From positions 1 through 51,750 of the forward strand of contig RWJK01001135.1 of assembly GCA_004335835.1 (NCBI GenBank): a stretch of DNA of 51,750 bases, given 5' to 3'. Below the pieces are notes generated by a model. It saw only the letters and a list, made by a program, of their open reading frames with translations. It was not told where the DNA came from and did not search any database. Source of the stretch: Scenedesmus sp. ARA3 (taxonomy: Eukaryota; Chlorophyta; Chlorophyceae; Sphaeropleales; Scenedesmaceae). The stretch's first letter is position 1. Each line of letters starts with the position of its first letter. Positions 33,727-45,739 of the stretch are shown piece after piece. The position numbers were made by a program, and so were the translations under genes.

Positions 33727-36616
33727 AGAGTTCAGCATCCGCTCCATGCAGCTGTGGCAGCAGCAGCACAGCGACCTAGCCACCTTCTGCGGCTGCCTCA
33801 TGCTGCATGATGAGAGGCCAGACCCAGGAGACCCTGCCTACCCCATCACGCCAGTGCCAGCAGAGCAGCTGCTGCAGCTAGGTGCGGTGCCAGGCATCTT
33901 TGACCACCTGCCCTGGCATGTTTGACCGTAGCTGTCATGCGTTTTACATGATGAGCAGCCAGACCCAGGGGACCCTGCCTACCCCATTACGGCAGTGTCA
34001 GCAGAGCAGCTGCTGCAGCTAGGTGCGTTGCCAGGCATGTTTGACCAGCTGCCCGGGCATGTTTGACCGTAGCTGTCATGCGTTTTGAATGATGAGCGGC
34101 CAGACCCAGGGGACCCGGCCTACCCAATCACGGCAGTGCCAGCAGAGCAGCTGCTGCAACTAGGTGCGGTTGCAGGCATCTTTGACTGCCTGCCCTGGCA
34201 TGTTTGACCGTAGCTGTCATGCGTTTTGATTGATGAGCGGCCAGACCCAGGTGACCCTGCCTACCCCATCACGGCAGTGCCAGCAGAGCAGCTGCTGCAA
34301 CTAGGTGCGGTGCCAGGCATGTTTGACCACCTGCTCTGGCATGTGTGACCGTAGCTGTCATGCATTTTGAATGATGAGCGGCCAGACCCAGGGGACCCTG
34401 CCTACCCCATCACGGCAGTGCCAGCAGAGCAGCTGCAGCAGCTGGGTGCGGCAGCAGGCGTGGCTGAACACAGCTACTGCTGCAGCTGCATGCAAGGGTG
34501 GGTAATGCGGCACAGGGTGGAACCTGAAGTACAGGGTATGCTGCAACTGCCAGGACTGGCATTGCCACTCACCTGGCACAGCAGACGCAGTAGATACTTG
34601 GGCCATCATGACTAGACCTGCTCTGCTAGCTAATTAAACTTGGGCAGCTGCACTGACAGCCTCTAATCGCTGCTGCTGGCACTGCTGCTCTCACTCCCAC
34701 CAACAGAGCCTGGCCTGAGCCCTGAGGTGGCTGCTGCCTCACATCATGCAAGGCTGTTTGACCTTGAGGGCTGGTGCAATCCTGAGGCAGCCACCCGCAG
34801 CTTCCTGCAGGATGCTCAGCAGCTGGGAGCACAGGTGCTGTACGGGCATACGGTGGGTGGGGCTGCAACAGCCAATGGCACCTTTTGCCTGTGTGACAAC
34901 ACGTGTCTGGTGAAGCAAAGTGCATGCTGCGGCAGCTTCTGTTGTTGCGCAGCATTGCGGTGTGCGCAGCAGGGTGCTTGAGTGATGGCAGAGGCTAAGG
35001 TGAAAATTGCAGCTGTCTGTCCCTGGCTGTGTCGATGCCAAGGCACTTCCTATGCTCCTCTTTTGCTCAAGTTGCAGCTGCAGCCTTTGCATGTCGCTGA
35101 TGCAGTATGCAGTGCATGCCCCGCCCCATCATGCTGCGCAGGTGGAGTCCATAACCATCACGGACGGCAAAGCCACTCAAGTAACATGCAGCACCAGCCA
35201 AACCCAGCAGCAGCAGCAGCAGCAGAGCTATGCAGCAGATGCAGTGGTGCTGGCTGCCGGCACAGGCTGCCCTGAGCTGGCAGGCCAGGCCGGCTGCCAA
35301 CTGCAGCTGCTGCACAAGCCTGCAGCCATTGTCATGACGGCGCCGCTGCAGCCAGACCTGTTGAGGCATATGGTCATCAGCGACACAGTGTTCATGCTGC
35401 AGGTGGGTCTGGTGTAGTTTAAGAAATTGGTGTAAAGTAGAGCATTGTGCAAGAGGGGCTTGAGTGGCAGCAGCTGCAACTGAACAAGGCAGCTGTGTTG
35501 GACATCGTGGGCCACAACTTGTTGAACGCATTGGCTGCTGGTCGTTGGTGTGGTCGACTGTCCAGCGGAGCTCCCTGTGGGGCCTTCGGCGCGCAAGGAT
35601 GACATTATGTGTGCTCCATGCTCTGTTGCTGCTGCTGCTGCAGCGCAAGGATGGTCGGGTGCTGCTGGGGGAGACGCGGCCCGAGGAGGCAGCTAACACA
35701 GACGACAGCAGCGACAATGCGCAGCGCATCCTGGCCCTGGCTGCTGCTGCGGTGCCGGCCCTTGCAGCGGCTGTGGTCGAAGGTATGCTGCCAGACAGGC
35801 GCTTCCCTGTCTGCCTGTCATGTCAGAGTCTGTCTTGACCACGGGCATTGGCGGCTGATGTACCCCTCAAGAAAGTTGCGCTGCAGTGTTGTTCAGCTGA
35901 AGGCAGTTTGTACTGCAGCTTGGGTGCATGTTGGCAGGTGTTTGAATCGGCCGCAGTCGTGCTGACAACCGAACCATGTCAGCTGAAGTCACAGAAAGAC
36001 TCTGGCTGCCTGCTGCTGCTGCTGTCGTGTGGGCAGGCATGTACATTGGCTACCGCCCCTACCCAGCAGATGGCTACCCTGTGCTGGGCTGGGCAGGGGG
36101 CAGCTGCAGCAACGTGTATGTGGCAGGTGAGGCGGGGTGGGGCTGTCCAACTTGTTGGACAGTTCACAGAACGCACAATGTGTAGATTGACTTACACATG
36201 GCAAAGCAGCATGTGACAGTTGCGTGCTGTGCAAGCGACTGCATTCACGTCACCGTCCTAGGCTTTATCTGTAATGCCGCCTGTGTCAACCACCCAGCAT
36301 GCTGCGCCATGGCGCACACAGGAGATGTGCGTTGCTGTGCGCTGTGTGCTGCGCGTGTTGAGAGCCATCACATTGAAACACTGCATTAACAATTGTATTC
36401 TTCGTTTGCTGTTGTGCAGTGACCCACAGTGGGATGACGCTGGCACCTCTGGTGGGGCAGCTGGTGGCAGATGAAGTATTGGCAGCACTAGCCGACGGCA
36501 GCAGCAGCAGCAGCAGCACTGCTGAGCTGCTTGCTCCTTACAAGCCCAGCAGGCAGTTTCGGCTGGATGGCTCTGGGGTGAGGTGGGCAGACGCAACCAA
36601 GCCAGGCACAAGCTAG
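33048..36616 (+). CDS. FAD-dependent oxidoreductase, DAO (D-amino-acid/glycine oxidase-like) family
   Basis: Exons: 33048-33125, 33349-33448, 33729-33881, 34707-34852, 35142-35402, 35644-35782, 36037-36126, 36420-36616; 387 aa, the usual size for the family. The N-terminus MAKVVVVGAGIIGASI holds the GxGxxG dinucleotide-binding loop. After it come GATKASWAWLNSNYKQP and LFDLEGWCNPEAATR (substrate/FAD domain). VVLAAGTG follows, then GRVLLGE. YRPYPADGYPVLGW is the R-P-x-DG-x-P-x-G signature near the C-terminus, and THSGMTLAPLVG closes the FAD site. The family oxidises amines or amino acids with FAD; the substrate cannot be read from sequence. No clear targeting peptide is seen. Intron 3 contains a five-copy 141-bp array derived from the end of exon 3. 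Confidence 0.85.
33681..33725 (+). repeat. (CTG)15 at the acceptor of DAO exon 3
   Basis: Fifteen uninterrupted CTG units run directly into the CAG of the acceptor before 33729, replacing a normal polypyrimidine tract. Confidence 0.95.
33809..34463 (+). repeat. Five-copy 141-bp tandem array built from the end of DAO exon 3 plus its donor
   Basis: The GATGAG start of each unit is at 33809, 33950, 34091, 34232 and 34373, an exact 141-bp period. Copy 1 is the real exon 3 end (DERPDPGDPAYPIT, then CTAG|GTGCGG at 33881). Copies 2-5 lie in intron 3 and keep the same peptide-coding frame and splice donor with few changes. Each unit ends its frame at codons for WHV followed by a stop, so simple read-through is not possible. 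Confidence 0.92.
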
Positions 36617-37649
36617 GTAGATCCCAGCAGGGACCAGATGCCGCTGCTCCTTCTTCTGCTGCTGCTGCTGCTGCTGGTAGTGGTGGTGCTCCTGCTGGTC
36701 ACCACCTATCACGGTGACAGCTGCAGCTGTCACAGAATGTACTGTCATTGTTCCTGCAACTCTTTATACTGTATGCGGCTGTTGCAACAGAGTGTGCAGT
36801 GATTGTGCACCCTGGCAGGCCTGCTTGCTTCAGCCACAGGCCATGGGATCTGCTGGTATACAGGAGGAATGGGTTTTGGTCTTGTGTCTGCGTTTCTTGT
36901 ATGCACAGCTGCTGTTGGCTACGGGTTGGCCCCACAGCAGCAATGACCAACAGGTGACGCATCATCTCACCAATCCTGCAGATGATTCGCTGCCAAGTGT
37001 GGTGATTTACGTAAACTTCCAATTGAAAGACTCCAAGGACAGATGATTGCGTTTGCAAGGCATCTGGGCAGTGCTGCCGTGAGGATAACCGCTAGGTGGT
37101 CGTCGTGCTCGGCCGTGTGTCGCCGGTGCCGCGCCTTGCGTTCAGCCGCATCACCAAATGTTGCATGGTGTGAACAATGATTTCAAAAGGTCAGCACTTT
37201 CAGGAAGACTCTTCTGGTGTAGGGTCACTGCAAGACGCTGGCACCTCCAGACGCTGTGCAGTGGGCTTTGTGTGTGCGGACCTGCGTTTGTTTATAATAC
37301 GAAGGTAGCATTGTCAAGCAAATGTACGAGGATGCTGCGTTCGAACACGGCTGAGCTCATTGTCATCTCCGTCTCTTCCCTGAAGTTCTCTTCCGGGTGT
37401 GATGCCATGCTCGTGTTGGCCTGAACTGCAGCGACATCAGTGTGTTCAGACGGCTGGAAAAGATCTTCACCATTTATCACGTTCGGGTGGCGCTTGTGCA
37501 GCGACACAAACCAGTACCAACACATACCGCTCCTCCTCGCTGCGTTCATCAAGTTGCAATTTCACGGGCTTGTCTTTTACACATCATTTAACTACCGATA
37601 CTTATCTTAATGGTTACAGTACTATAGGGAAGCCTCAGCTGGTCCAGCC
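36617..37649. other. Intergenic region between the oxidoreductase and wall-protein genes
   Basis: This holds the 3' UTR of the oxidoreductase gene and the promoter of the secreted protein gene. A short CTG run lies near 36656-36676. No gene or RNA was recognised. Confidence 0.55.
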
Positions 37650-38356
37650 ATGCACGGGCTGCTGCGCGTATGCGGGGTGCTTCTGCTGCTGCTTGTGGCA
37701 GCAGCAGCAGCTCCCCGGCCAGCGCCAGTGCGATCAACCAGCACCAAGACTTACAAGTTAATGATGAGAATAGTAACATCCGGGAGATGCACACCAGCAG
37801 TGTCTCAGGCACTGGAAAGCGCTCTGCGTTCGGAGTTGCAGCGCCGGGGAGCCTCTAGCATCAACACACGACGAAGCGGATGCAGCATCGTTAGGGCCAG
37901 TGGGTCTTCGCTGGTGAGCGCTTGCGTGGCATGCTTCTGCAGTTTGATGGCAGCAGCTGCCCAGCCAGCACTTGACATGCCCTGTTGGTGACATCGCACA
38001 TTACATGCAGCATACAGCTACTGTGCCTCGGTCCTAGATGGATACTATATGAAGTTTCGAAACTCAATACAGCTTGAGACCTGGTCCTGCAGCACAGCTG
38101 TCAGCATACCATGGCTAGCTGCTAGGTGTGTTCACCAGCCAGCCTGGCCATTGCTGTACTACTGTCTTGCAACTAGCATGCTGCAGTGCTCCCTGCTGCA
38201 GTACAGTGCAGGAGGATTCACGAACCCCAAGGAACATAAAACATTCCATTGTGTGTGGCAGTAGCAGGCTGTAGTCAGTATGGCTTGGGCCCCGCAGCTG
38301 TGTTGTACAGCAGCAGCTGCGCATGCCGACAGTAACCATGCCAAACCTGGCTGCAA

Positions 38357-38445
<89 letters not shown>

Positions 38446-41400
38446 ACTGCAGAGCGGGGTGCAGTACGCCATCCAAGGCAGCTACAAAGCCTCAAAGCAG
38501 CTCATACCAACAGTGCCCGCAACAGCTGCAATCACCCCTGCATCTACCTTTTGCAGCCAGTACGGATCCATCTGCAGGGCAGTGCCCAGCTCGGCTGACA
38601 GCTTGCGAAACCTGATCAGCTACATTACATCCAGGACATCTGTTCAAGTGATTGATGGAGGGTTTTATGACGTAAACCCTGGACCTCCACCATCCCCTGG
38701 GCCAACCCCATCTCCCAAGCCAAGTGTGTAGCTAGCTAGCAATGTGGCCTGCCAGCAGCAGCAGCAGCTGAGACACTGTGTGCAGTGACAAGCAGCATGT
38801 GTTGATGCATCGTCAGCATGCATGGGACGTCAGCTGAGCAGCTCAACGCGCCTCAACTGCTGTTTTGCCAGCAGCCACATCGTCAGGCCAGCAGCAGCTA
38901 CAGGCAAGGCAAAAGACCGCCACTCTTGCCCCCTCAAACCCTGTGTATGGCCAGACACCACCATAGGAAAAACAACCAGCAGTTGTTCTAACAGCTACTG
39001 TGTTGTGTAACACGTTTGTAACAGGTCCACGCCCTTCGCCAAAGCCTTCGCCTAAGCCCTCTCCTAAGCCAAGCCCTAAACCACCAGCTAGCCCAAGCCC
39101 TAAGCCACCTCCACCCCCAAGCCCTAAACCTCCAGCAAGCCCAAGCCCAACCCCTAAACCACCCTCGCCAACACCATCGCCATCACGTAAGCTCGCCTCA
39201 GCAGCAGCTACTACAGCAGCACCAGCAGCAGCAGCAGCAGCAGGAGCAGCAGCAGGAGCGGCTGCAGCAGCGGCGGCAGCAGGAGCAGCAGCGGCAGCAG
39301 CAGTGGCAGCAGCAGCAGCGGCGGCAGCAGGGCAGGCAACATGACATAGTGTCGCTCAAGCGTAAGCGACAGGGACGCGACAAACTCAGCTGCAAAGGTG
39401 CAGCAGCAGATGGCGTTGTTGCAGTGGCTTCATGGCAAGACGCTGGGAATGTGATGGCAGCTGCAGGGCATGTGACCATGCAGCAGAGCACCATATCAAT
39501 AGCTTCCAGCTGCTTAGCCGCATGCAAGCCAACCTTCATCTGCCGCCTGTTGTTGCTGCTGGTGCTGGTGCTGCTGCTGCTGCTGCTGCTCCTTGCAGCA
39601 TCTCCAAAGCCCTCAACACCCAGCCCTTCACCATCACGTGAGTGACAGCAGCCCAGCTTCTATGCTTGCTGGCTGTACACCAGGCGCAATCTAGCAGCAG
39701 CCTTTACGCAACGCCAGCAATGACGCCAGGTGCACATGTCGGCAATGCTGTTATGGTGCCTTGAAGCTGCCATGCATTGGGCAACTGTGCACTGAGAGCG
39801 CAGAGCACTCACTTCAGAGGTGCCCTTCTTTGCTACCAGCATTACTTACACCCAAAACAATGACAACTTGAAGTGCATTCAATCGCGTGCTGACTCTGCT
39901 GCTGCTGCTGCTGCTGCTGCTGCAGCTTCCCCAAGTCCGAGTCCAAAGCTGAGCCCATCACCCAGCCCCAGGTGACCACCTGCACAATAAAACATAACAG
40001 AGGCAGCTCACACAACAACACGCAGCACTCACACGCCAGCGCCGGCAGCATGTGCTGTCGCACAAGGCAGCAGCAGCAGCAGCAGCAGCAGGGGCAGCTG
40101 TCAAATCTCAGTGCGCATCAAGCGCCTCGCGCCACTCTATGCAACACCATGCACGGCTTGCTTCTCTCTTCTTTCACAGCTGCAGTAGATATTTGTTGTC
40201 TCAAGCCGTGTCCCTGCATGCTTGTCTGCATCTCGTTCTGCACACAGCCCCTCCCCCTCCCCAGCACCTGTGGTGCCGCCGCGGCTGGCCCTGCTCAGCA
40301 GCTATGTGGGTGGCACATTTGCTGGCGCAACAGCAAACCTGACAGCCACAGGCCCCAGCACGTGCAGCAGGGCGCCCTCAGACCGGCTCAATGCAACTGT
40401 CACGGTCACCAACCCTGGCCCGGGCTTGTGCGGCGGCAACGGCACAGTCAATGTGAGCAGAACTGCAGCCGTGACTGCATTGTCAACTGTTGGGTGACGC
40501 TGCGTGCGTGCATTGCTGTTGAGTCTGAGGTTTAATTGTGTTTGAGGACCCATTCTACAGCAAGCAAAGCAGCAACCGTGTCTGCCTTGTGACCTTGTGG
40601 GTGACGCTGCATGCAAGCATTGCTGCTGAGTTCAGGTTTTACCTTCGTCTGAGGACCCATGCTACAGCACATCAAGCAGCAAACAAGGCTCACCACACGC
40701 TACAATACAGAGCAGTGCATGCAGCGGGTACGTCACCATGTCATATAACATGTTATAACTGTTATGTATGTCCACTGCTGCTCTTCCCGCTGGCAGGCTG
40801 GCAACTACACGCTGACCAACACAGTGCCAACAGGCACAAACTTCAGCCACTGGGAGTGCTATAACACCACCAGCGGCACTGCCAGCCCTGCAGTAAATGG
40901 CAGCAGTTTATCGTTGACTCCAGCCAAAAGCTTCACCTGTGTTGCAGTCTTTATTGTGCTGCCAGCGCAGCCGCGGCTTGCACTGCTGAGTAACTACCTG
41001 GGCACGGCAAATTACACCGGCACGGCAGCAAACCTGAACGCGACTGGCCCAGCGGTGTGTGTGGAGGCCCCGTCGTCAAAGCTTGGGGGCAACAACACAA
41101 TCACAAACCCGCAGGATGGTCTGTGCAATGGCAACGGCAACATGCAGGTATGCTCGCATGCTGCGGCTGCAGCTGCACTGCTAAGCTGCAAATGACTTGT
41201 AGGTTGATTGTCGTTGGGTTTGGACCAGCATGCATGCATGCATGCATGCATTTTCCCATGTGGCTTGTATCTTGGGCTGTTGACTAAACAAACTGCTCCT
41301 GCTGCTGCTGCTGCTTTTGCCCGCATCTGCTGTGCCTTGCTGCTGCAGCCTGGCAGCTACCTGCTAGCCAACACAGTGCCAGCTGGCACTGCCTTTTCGC

Positions 41401-42910
41401 ACTGGGAGTGTTATAACGTCACATCGGGCGTCGCAACAGCACCAGTCAACAGCACCAATGTAACACTGGCAGTGGCCACCTCCTGGACGTGCATTGCAAC
41501 ATTTACTATGCTGCCTCAACCCAAGCTGGCACTGCTGAGCCGGTTTGTGGGTGCTAACTACACAGGGCCGACTGGCAATTTGACCGCAACAGGGCCCAGC
41601 AACTGCACAGAGGCACCCTCAACGGCAGTTGGCGGCACGACAAATGTAACGGCGCCTGGTGCTGGGCTGTGCAACACGAACGGGACGATGCTGGTGAGGG
41701 GACTGATGCTTTGGTTGGTGTGATGTTGGTTTTTGGATGCTTGCTGGTGAAAGTGGGTTGGGCAGACTCCAGGGTCCTCTTGCATGTCTGTAGTGCATGC
41801 TGCTGATAGTGCAAGCTCAGGCTGCGGCTGCTGTTGTGATGTTCAAGGTGGCTGGAACATCCAGCATTGCGCTAGTCACATGACTGCATCAAACGTATTG
41901 CTGTACGTTTCAAGCTGACACCCTATGCCCTTTGCTTCACCTGTCCAGACCGGCACCTACACCCTGGGCCAAACCCCGCCTGCAGGCGTCACTTTCAGCC
42001 ACTGGGAGTGTTATAACGTCACTAATGGAACCGCAAGCGCCCCAGTCAACGGCAGCAGCATCACCCTACCCCTGGCAAACACCTTCACATGTGTGGCTGT
42101 GTATGTTGTTACAATCGTGCCGCCAAATCCTAGGCTGGCATTGCTGTCTCAGTACCCGACTGCATACCCTGCTACTGGACCCACAGCTAACCTCACTGCT
42201 ACCGGCCCAGGAGGAGCGAATGCTTCTTGTACAGAGGCTCCTTCCCAGAAGCTGAGTGGTTCTATCAATGTGACAGCCCCAGGAGATGGCTTCTGTTTTG
42301 GCAACGGTACGGTACCGCCAGGCACGTACAACCTCACTCAAGTGCCGGCCCCAGGCACGTTATTTCAGCGCTGGGAGTGTTATAACATGACAAATGGAGC
42401 TGCAGGCCCGCCGATCAACGGCTCCAGCATTACACTGGCGGTGAATGTCAACATGACGTGTGTGGCAGTTTACACGCTTGTGCCGACACTGCCCAAGCTA
42501 TCGCTGCTGAGCAGTTTCCCTCTTTACTATACTGGGCCGACTGGCAACCTGACTGCTGTCAGTGCAAACGAGACCTGTCAAAAGTTCCCTTCTCCCAGGG
42601 TGAATGCAACCGCCAATGTGACTGTTATTCACCCGAATGGCGGCGAGTGCGGCAGCACTGCAACGTTTGGCACATCACCAGCAGGCAACTACACCTTGGG
42701 CCAGGTGAGGCAGTTGCTGTAGCTGCGTGTCTACTCGCCAAACTGGTGTGCTACTCCACTGCAGCAGATACATTTTGCCCGCGTCACTGCTAGTCTTGTC
42801 GGCAACCAGCCGGCTTACAGTTATGCCTGCTGAACAGACACAGTGTTGCATTCTGCATGCTTGCTAGGCATGACAGTGCCACACGCTGCCTGCCCTTACC
42901 ATCAGTCGAA

Positions 42911-42984
<74 letters not shown>

Positions 42985-45706
42985 AGATCCCACCACCTGG
43001 TGTGCTGTTTGACAAATGGGAGTGCTGGTATGTTGTGCCTTTGAATGGCACCACAAACGGCACCACAAACGGTACTACAAACGGTACTACAAATGGTCCT
43101 GTTGTCACAAATGGCACAATGGGGATGCTTCCTGTCCCGCTGTCCAGCGGTACAGGGTTCACCTTGGGCCCCAATGACGTTATAACATGTGTGGCAATGT
43201 ACCGCTTTGACCTGCCGCGCCTGGCACTGCTCAGTGACTACGTTCCTGCAAACTATTCTGGGAATGCAGCAGTGCTGAATGCCACCGGGCTGCCGCCTAC
43301 TAACGACTCGTGCGTCAGGCAGCAGCGCCTGAATGCAGCAGGCAACGTTACAATTTCAAACGCTGGGGCAGGGTTCTGCGGAGCCAACAGCATCACCAAC
43401 GGCACCAACAGCACCGTGCCAATAACTCCTACGGGCTTTGTTCAGGTGAGTGTTGGCTGATGTGATTTGAAAAGCCATTGGCTGCCGTGCTGCCATGATG
43501 TTGTTTTATGAATTGCGTAGTCAGCTCTGCTTCACCTGGCACTTGACAGGCCCTTTTGTTATCTGCTGTCATCCATCATTTGCATATATGGCTGATCCGG
43601 CCCCACTGCTGCTGCTGCTGCTGCTGCTGCTGCTCAGGTCGGCAACTACTCCTTGAACCAGTCTCCTGTGCTAGGCACGCAGTTTGAGCGCTGGGACTGC
43701 TACAGCATCAACAGCACCAGCGGCAACGCTACCCTGCTGCCAGCCTCCAACGCCACCAGCCCCAACATAACCCTCACCTACTTCAACGTAGTAACCTGCG
43801 TCGCAGTTTACTCCGTGCTGCCGCCGGCGCCGCAGCTAATCCTGTTCAGCGATTACGCCCCGGCAGGGGCCAACATTTCGGGCCCGGCTGTCAGCCTGTC
43901 TGCAAACACGACGATTGACTCGTGTAGCAAGGCACCAGCACCTCGCTTGGGTGTGGATGGCAACTTTACATCGCCTGGTGTGGGTTTATGTGGCAACAAT
44001 GGCACAAATAACGCCACCAGCGCTACCGTGCAGGTACGCACCTTTGCTGCACGGAGATTGTGGTATGGCAACTGCAAGCCGGCTTCGTAGTGTGCTCTAT
44101 GCTTGATGGGTGCGGTATTGGCATTGAGAACTGCGTTTCCGTCAGCGGCTGACGTGGGTCTTTGCATACATGCACACACATCAATACTGCTGACACACAA
44201 CCACCTTCGACCTGTCAGCGAGCCCTTACTCTTTGTGTGCTGTGCTGCACCCTCCTGTTGTCCCCTGCTGCTCGCAGCCCGGCAACTGGACACTGTACCA
44301 AGTCAACCCCAACCCACTGATTGCATTCACTGGCTGGGCATGCTACAGCCTCAACAGCAGCAGCGGCAACTGGTCAAGCACGCCACTCCCAAACATCACA
44401 GACACCATCACCCTGCTACGCGGCAGCAGCACGGCATGTGTGGCGCAGTACATTGTACTGCCACCGATGCCGCGCTTGGCACTGCTGGCGCGCCTGCCAG
44501 ATATCTATACCGGCAGTACACCCAAATTGCAAGCCACGAACGCCAACACCAGCACACTGACATGCAATACGACGACCCGCTGGGCGCCAAGTAACAATAT
44601 AACTGTTACTTCGCCCGGCGACGGCTTGTGTGGCGCCGGATCGCCATCCAACGGCACTGTGCCTGTTGGCACCTATAACGTCACTGCTGCATTGGCAGCC
44701 GCCGCCATCTTTGCCCGCTGGGAGTGCTACAACATCTCAACCGTCAACGCCACGGCGATCAATGTGACAGCAGCAGGAAACAGCGCTGCTTTCAGTCTAC
44801 CGCTGGGTAGTGCTGTCACGTGTGTGGCGGTGTATGATGTGCTGCCGCGCCTGGCGTTGCTGGCGCAGCTGCCTGCGGCTTACAACGACACTGCCACGCC
44901 CTTGCTTGCTGCCACCGGCAACTTGCAGCAGTGCATCAAGGTCCCCTCTGCGCGCCTGGATGCAAACAACGTCAGCATTGCAGCGCCTGGCAGCGGCGGC
45001 CTGTGCAACTCAGACACAACAGGCACGATGGCAGTTGGGAGCTACGGGCTTGGGGCGCCAAATGAGCAGGGTGCCACTGTGTTTGCCGGCTGGCAGTGCT
45101 ACAACATCAGCAACAGCAACGCCACCCTGCTGAACATGACAGTGCCTCCAAGCATAGAGCTGCAGCTCAATGCGGTGGTGACGTGTGTTGCAGTGTTTCA
45201 AATGAAGCCGCAGCTAGCCTTGCTGTCGCAAGTCAATGCACCTGCTGGCTTCCCTTACAGTGGAACAGGAGCCGCCCTGTTGGCGGCTGGGCCCAAAAAC
45301 TGCAGCAAACCCCAGTCAAGCCTGGTCAGCGGCACAGTCAATGCCACATCACCAGGGACTGGCGGGCAGTGCCCTGCAGCAAATGTTGCAGTTGGGCAGT
45401 ACATGCTGAGTCAGACGCCGCCTGCAGGCACTACTTTTAAGGCCTGGGAGTGTTATAACGTTGCGAACGGCTCCGCCGGAGCGCCGGCGTCTGGCAACAA
45501 TGTGACACTTGCGTTAAATGACGTGTGGACGTGCATTGCAAGTGAGTGGCGGCTGCAGCTGCTCTGTTTGATCTGCCTTGAAGTATTGCTTGTACGCTAC
45601 CTGAACCACATGACGCGCATGTGTAGCACTAGAGCTGCGCTTGTTTGTTGACCCACCATCAGCTGCTGAATCGTTACGTGTCACTGCCTGGTCCACTAAG
45701 CCTCTA

Positions 45707-45739
<33 letters not shown>

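Noticed and set aside
33882..34706. Reading the five 141-bp units as one translated repeat domain
   Set aside because: Each unit has an in-frame stop after codons for WHV, and joining the first donor at 33881 to 34707 restores a family-typical sequence.
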